DNA from: Dehalococcoidia bacterium
GTDB taxonomy: Bacteria > Chloroflexota > Dehalococcoidia > Lucifugimonadales > UBA3495
Length of the DNA: 5,875 nucleotides
Direction of reading: 5' to 3'
NCBI GenBank assembly: GCA_022823105.1
Contig: JAJDXU010000075.1
Location: forward strand, 1-5,875
Each line of letters opens with the position of its first letter. Within the stretch, counting starts at the first letter, position 1. Both the position numbers and the translations under genes were made by a program. This document shows, piece after piece, positions 4,536-5,875 of the stretch. The notes below the pieces were generated by a model. It was not told the DNA's origin, did not search any database, and worked only from the letters and a program-made list of their open reading frames with translations.

Positions 4536-5875
4536 AGATTCCCAGGGGCCAGGCCCACATGATGGCCGGTATCGCGACCACCACGATGACGACCTCCAAC
4601 GGGAATCCCATCCTGAAATAGTCGGCGAAATGATACCCGCCCGGACCCATGACGATTGTGTTCGACTGATGGCCGATCGGCGTCAAAAATGCGGATGACC
4701 CTCCGATTGCGACCGCCATCAGGAACGGATCGACCGACGCGCCAAGGGTCGTGGCCACGTTGGTGGCGATGGGCGCCATGAGGATCACGGCGGCGGCGTT
4801 GTTGATCACCGCCGACAGCAGTGTCGCGGTGACCAGTATGGCGCCAAGCATGGCCCAGGGCGGCAGAAAAACGCCCAAATCAGTGAGGGTTGCGGCGATT
4901 CGCGCGGCGCCGCCGGTGGTCTCCAACGCCTGCCCCACCGGTATCATCGCACCCAGCAGGATGATTACGGGCCAGTCGATAGCCCGGTAGGCTGCCTCCA
5001 GGTTCACGAACCGGGTCATCATCAGGACCACCACCGCCGTCACGAACGACACCTGCACCGACAGGAAACCGAACGACGTCAACACCAATGCTCCCGCGAA
5101 CACCGCCAGCGGGAAGAGGAGCCGTCGGGGTTGCCCCATGCGCAGTTCCCGCTCGGCCAGGGGCAGCAGTCCCAACCTGGGCAGCGCTTCCTGCACTACC
5201 TCCGCCTGGCCCTGGACGAGCAGCACGTCCCCGACCCTGAAGTTGACGTGTCCCAGTCGGCGGACAAAGCGTGTCCCCCGCCGGGACACGCCCAGGAGGT
5301 TCACGCCGTAGGTTGAATGCAGATGCAGTTGGCTGGCGCTCCTGCCGTCGACCAGGCTGTTGGGGCCGACGATGGCCTCCACCACGGAGACTCCCTCCGA
5401 GTTGATCGACTGGTCGATCTCCGATTCCGCGGCGGCAGAACCCTCCAGCTCGAAGCCGGTCTGATTCAGGAACGACGTGAGATCCTCGGGCCCGGCTTCG
5501 ATAATCAGGACGTCGTTTGCGTCTATAGTCTGGTAGCTGGAAGGGGCAGCGTAAACTATCCCCCGGTGAATGATCCCCGCCACGGCGGCGTCTTCTTCGA
5601 CCAGTTCTTCCAGCACACGGAGTTGCTGGCCGACGAAACGGGAGTCTTCGGGAATCCGCACTTCGGTCATGTAGTTTTCTATGTCCAGGACCCCGCCCAA
5701 CGACAACGGTTCCTCCCGGCGCGGGATCAGGCGCCATCCACCCGCGATGATGAAGAGGATTCCTGCCAGGGTCACTATCACCCCGACCGCGGTGAAATCG
5801 AACATGCCGAAGTTTGAGCCAAGGGTCTCATTTCGATAGTCCGAGATGATGACGTTCGGCGGCGTTCCGATGAGC
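4534..5875 (-). CDS. SLC13-family anion permease with two RCK_C domains, 5' end outside window
   Basis: The C-terminal 446 residues of an inner-membrane permease of the SLC13/divalent anion:sodium symporter type (citrate, dicarboxylates, sulfate and related anions). Numbering is from the first complete codon at the right edge. The fragment opens with LIGTPPNVIIS (1-11), a first-half substrate-loop motif of the family, followed by a helix (about 27-45). Two soluble RCK_C (TrkA_C) regulatory domains follow (about 58-138 and 160-233), then roughly seven membrane segments containing the conserved VINNAAAV (356-363) and the second-half loop TPIGHQSNTIV (398-408). RCK_C domains often bind small ligands or nucleotides and are common in the middle of such permeases. 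The first in-window ATG (5805) lies inside the conserved region and is not the true start; the frame is open to the edge with no stop. A complete member has about 590-610 residues, so roughly 150 are missing. It is the upstream gene of the three-gene cluster and probably supplies its substrate. Confidence 0.92.
   Translation of the reverse strand, partial: LIGTPPNVIISDYRNETLGSNFGMFDFTAVGVIVTLAGILFIIAGGWRLIPRREEPLSLGGVLDIENYMTEVRIPEDSRFVGQQLRVLEELVEEDAAVAGIIHRGIVYAAPSSYQTIDANDVLIIEAGPEDLTSFLNQTGFELEGSAAAESEIDQSINSEGVSVVEAIVGPNSLVDGRSASQLHLHSTYGVNLLGVSRRGTRFVRRLGHVNFRVGDVLLVQGQAEVVQEALPRLGLLPLAERELRMGQPRRLLFPLAVFAGALVLTSFGFLSVQVSFVTAVVVLMMTRFVNLEAAYRAIDWPVIILLGAMIPVGQALETTGGAARIAATLTDLGVFLPPWAMLGAILVTATLLSAVINNAAAVILMAPIATNVATTLGASVDPFLMAVAIGGSSAFLTPIGHQSNTIVMGPGGYHFADYFRMGFPLEVVIVVVAIPAIMWAWPLGI

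Noticed and set aside
4523..4558. GTG start at 4558 for the oxidoreductase
   Set aside because: It would overlap the permease by 25 nt and add 12 residues of no family character, whereas TTG 4522 has AGGAG at 8 nt spacing.
4880..5737. 285-residue minus-strand frame within the permease gene
   Set aside because: Its translation is a Gly/Arg/Pro-rich frameshift shadow of the permease, which carries conserved RCK_C and membrane motifs in the other frame.
5317..5817. 166-residue plus-strand frame opposite the RCK_C region
   Set aside because: It is the antisense image of conserved coding sequence, with no ribosome binding site or family resemblance noticed.

Overview
The window is GC-rich bacterial chromosomal sequence, densely packed with protein genes and with no RNA gene, CRISPR array, transposase or phage gene that I can see. 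Gene content (MFS carrier, FMN split-barrel PPOX-type protein, MetE-like protein, DAO-type flavoenzyme, SLC13 permease with RCK_C domains) fits a free-living heterotroph scavenging organic solutes. The mix resembles Chloroflexota of the SAR202/Dehalococcoidia type, with Actinomycetota and Alphaproteobacteria as alternatives. That placement is a low-confidence impression from gene content, not a result.

Layout, left to right: a 17-bp tandem repeat at the left edge (1-39); an MFS transporter on the minus strand (55-1290); a 133-bp divergent intergenic region (1291-1423) with a candidate promoter in each direction and a 10-bp palindrome next to the transporter start; a PPOX-type FMN protein on the plus strand (1424-2032); a 72-bp convergent gap with two hairpins (2033-2104); then three minus-strand genes, read from right to left: an SLC13-family permease that enters from beyond the right edge (4534-5875, 5' part missing), an FAD-dependent DAO-family oxidoreductase (3314-4522) and a MetE C-terminal-domain-like protein (2105-3250).

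The three minus-strand genes look like an operon. The permease stop codon overlaps the ribosome binding site of the oxidoreductase, which probably starts at TTG 11 nt further on. The oxidoreductase and the MetE-like gene are separated by 63 nt, next to an imperfect hairpin that spans the oxidoreductase stop. A reasonable inference is uptake of an organic anion or zwitterion, oxidation at a C-N bond by the flavoenzyme, and methyl or thiol chemistry by the zinc-site MetE-like protein. The substrate cannot be read from the sequence.

Two gene boundaries need care. The permease frame stays open to the window edge and encodes a family-typical motif upstream of its first in-window ATG. The plus-strand flavoprotein frame has an upstream ATG (1337), but the well-placed ribosome binding site supports a start at 1424. 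I found no clearly new biological system; the permease/flavoenzyme/MetE-like cluster is the best candidate for an uncharacterised pathway.
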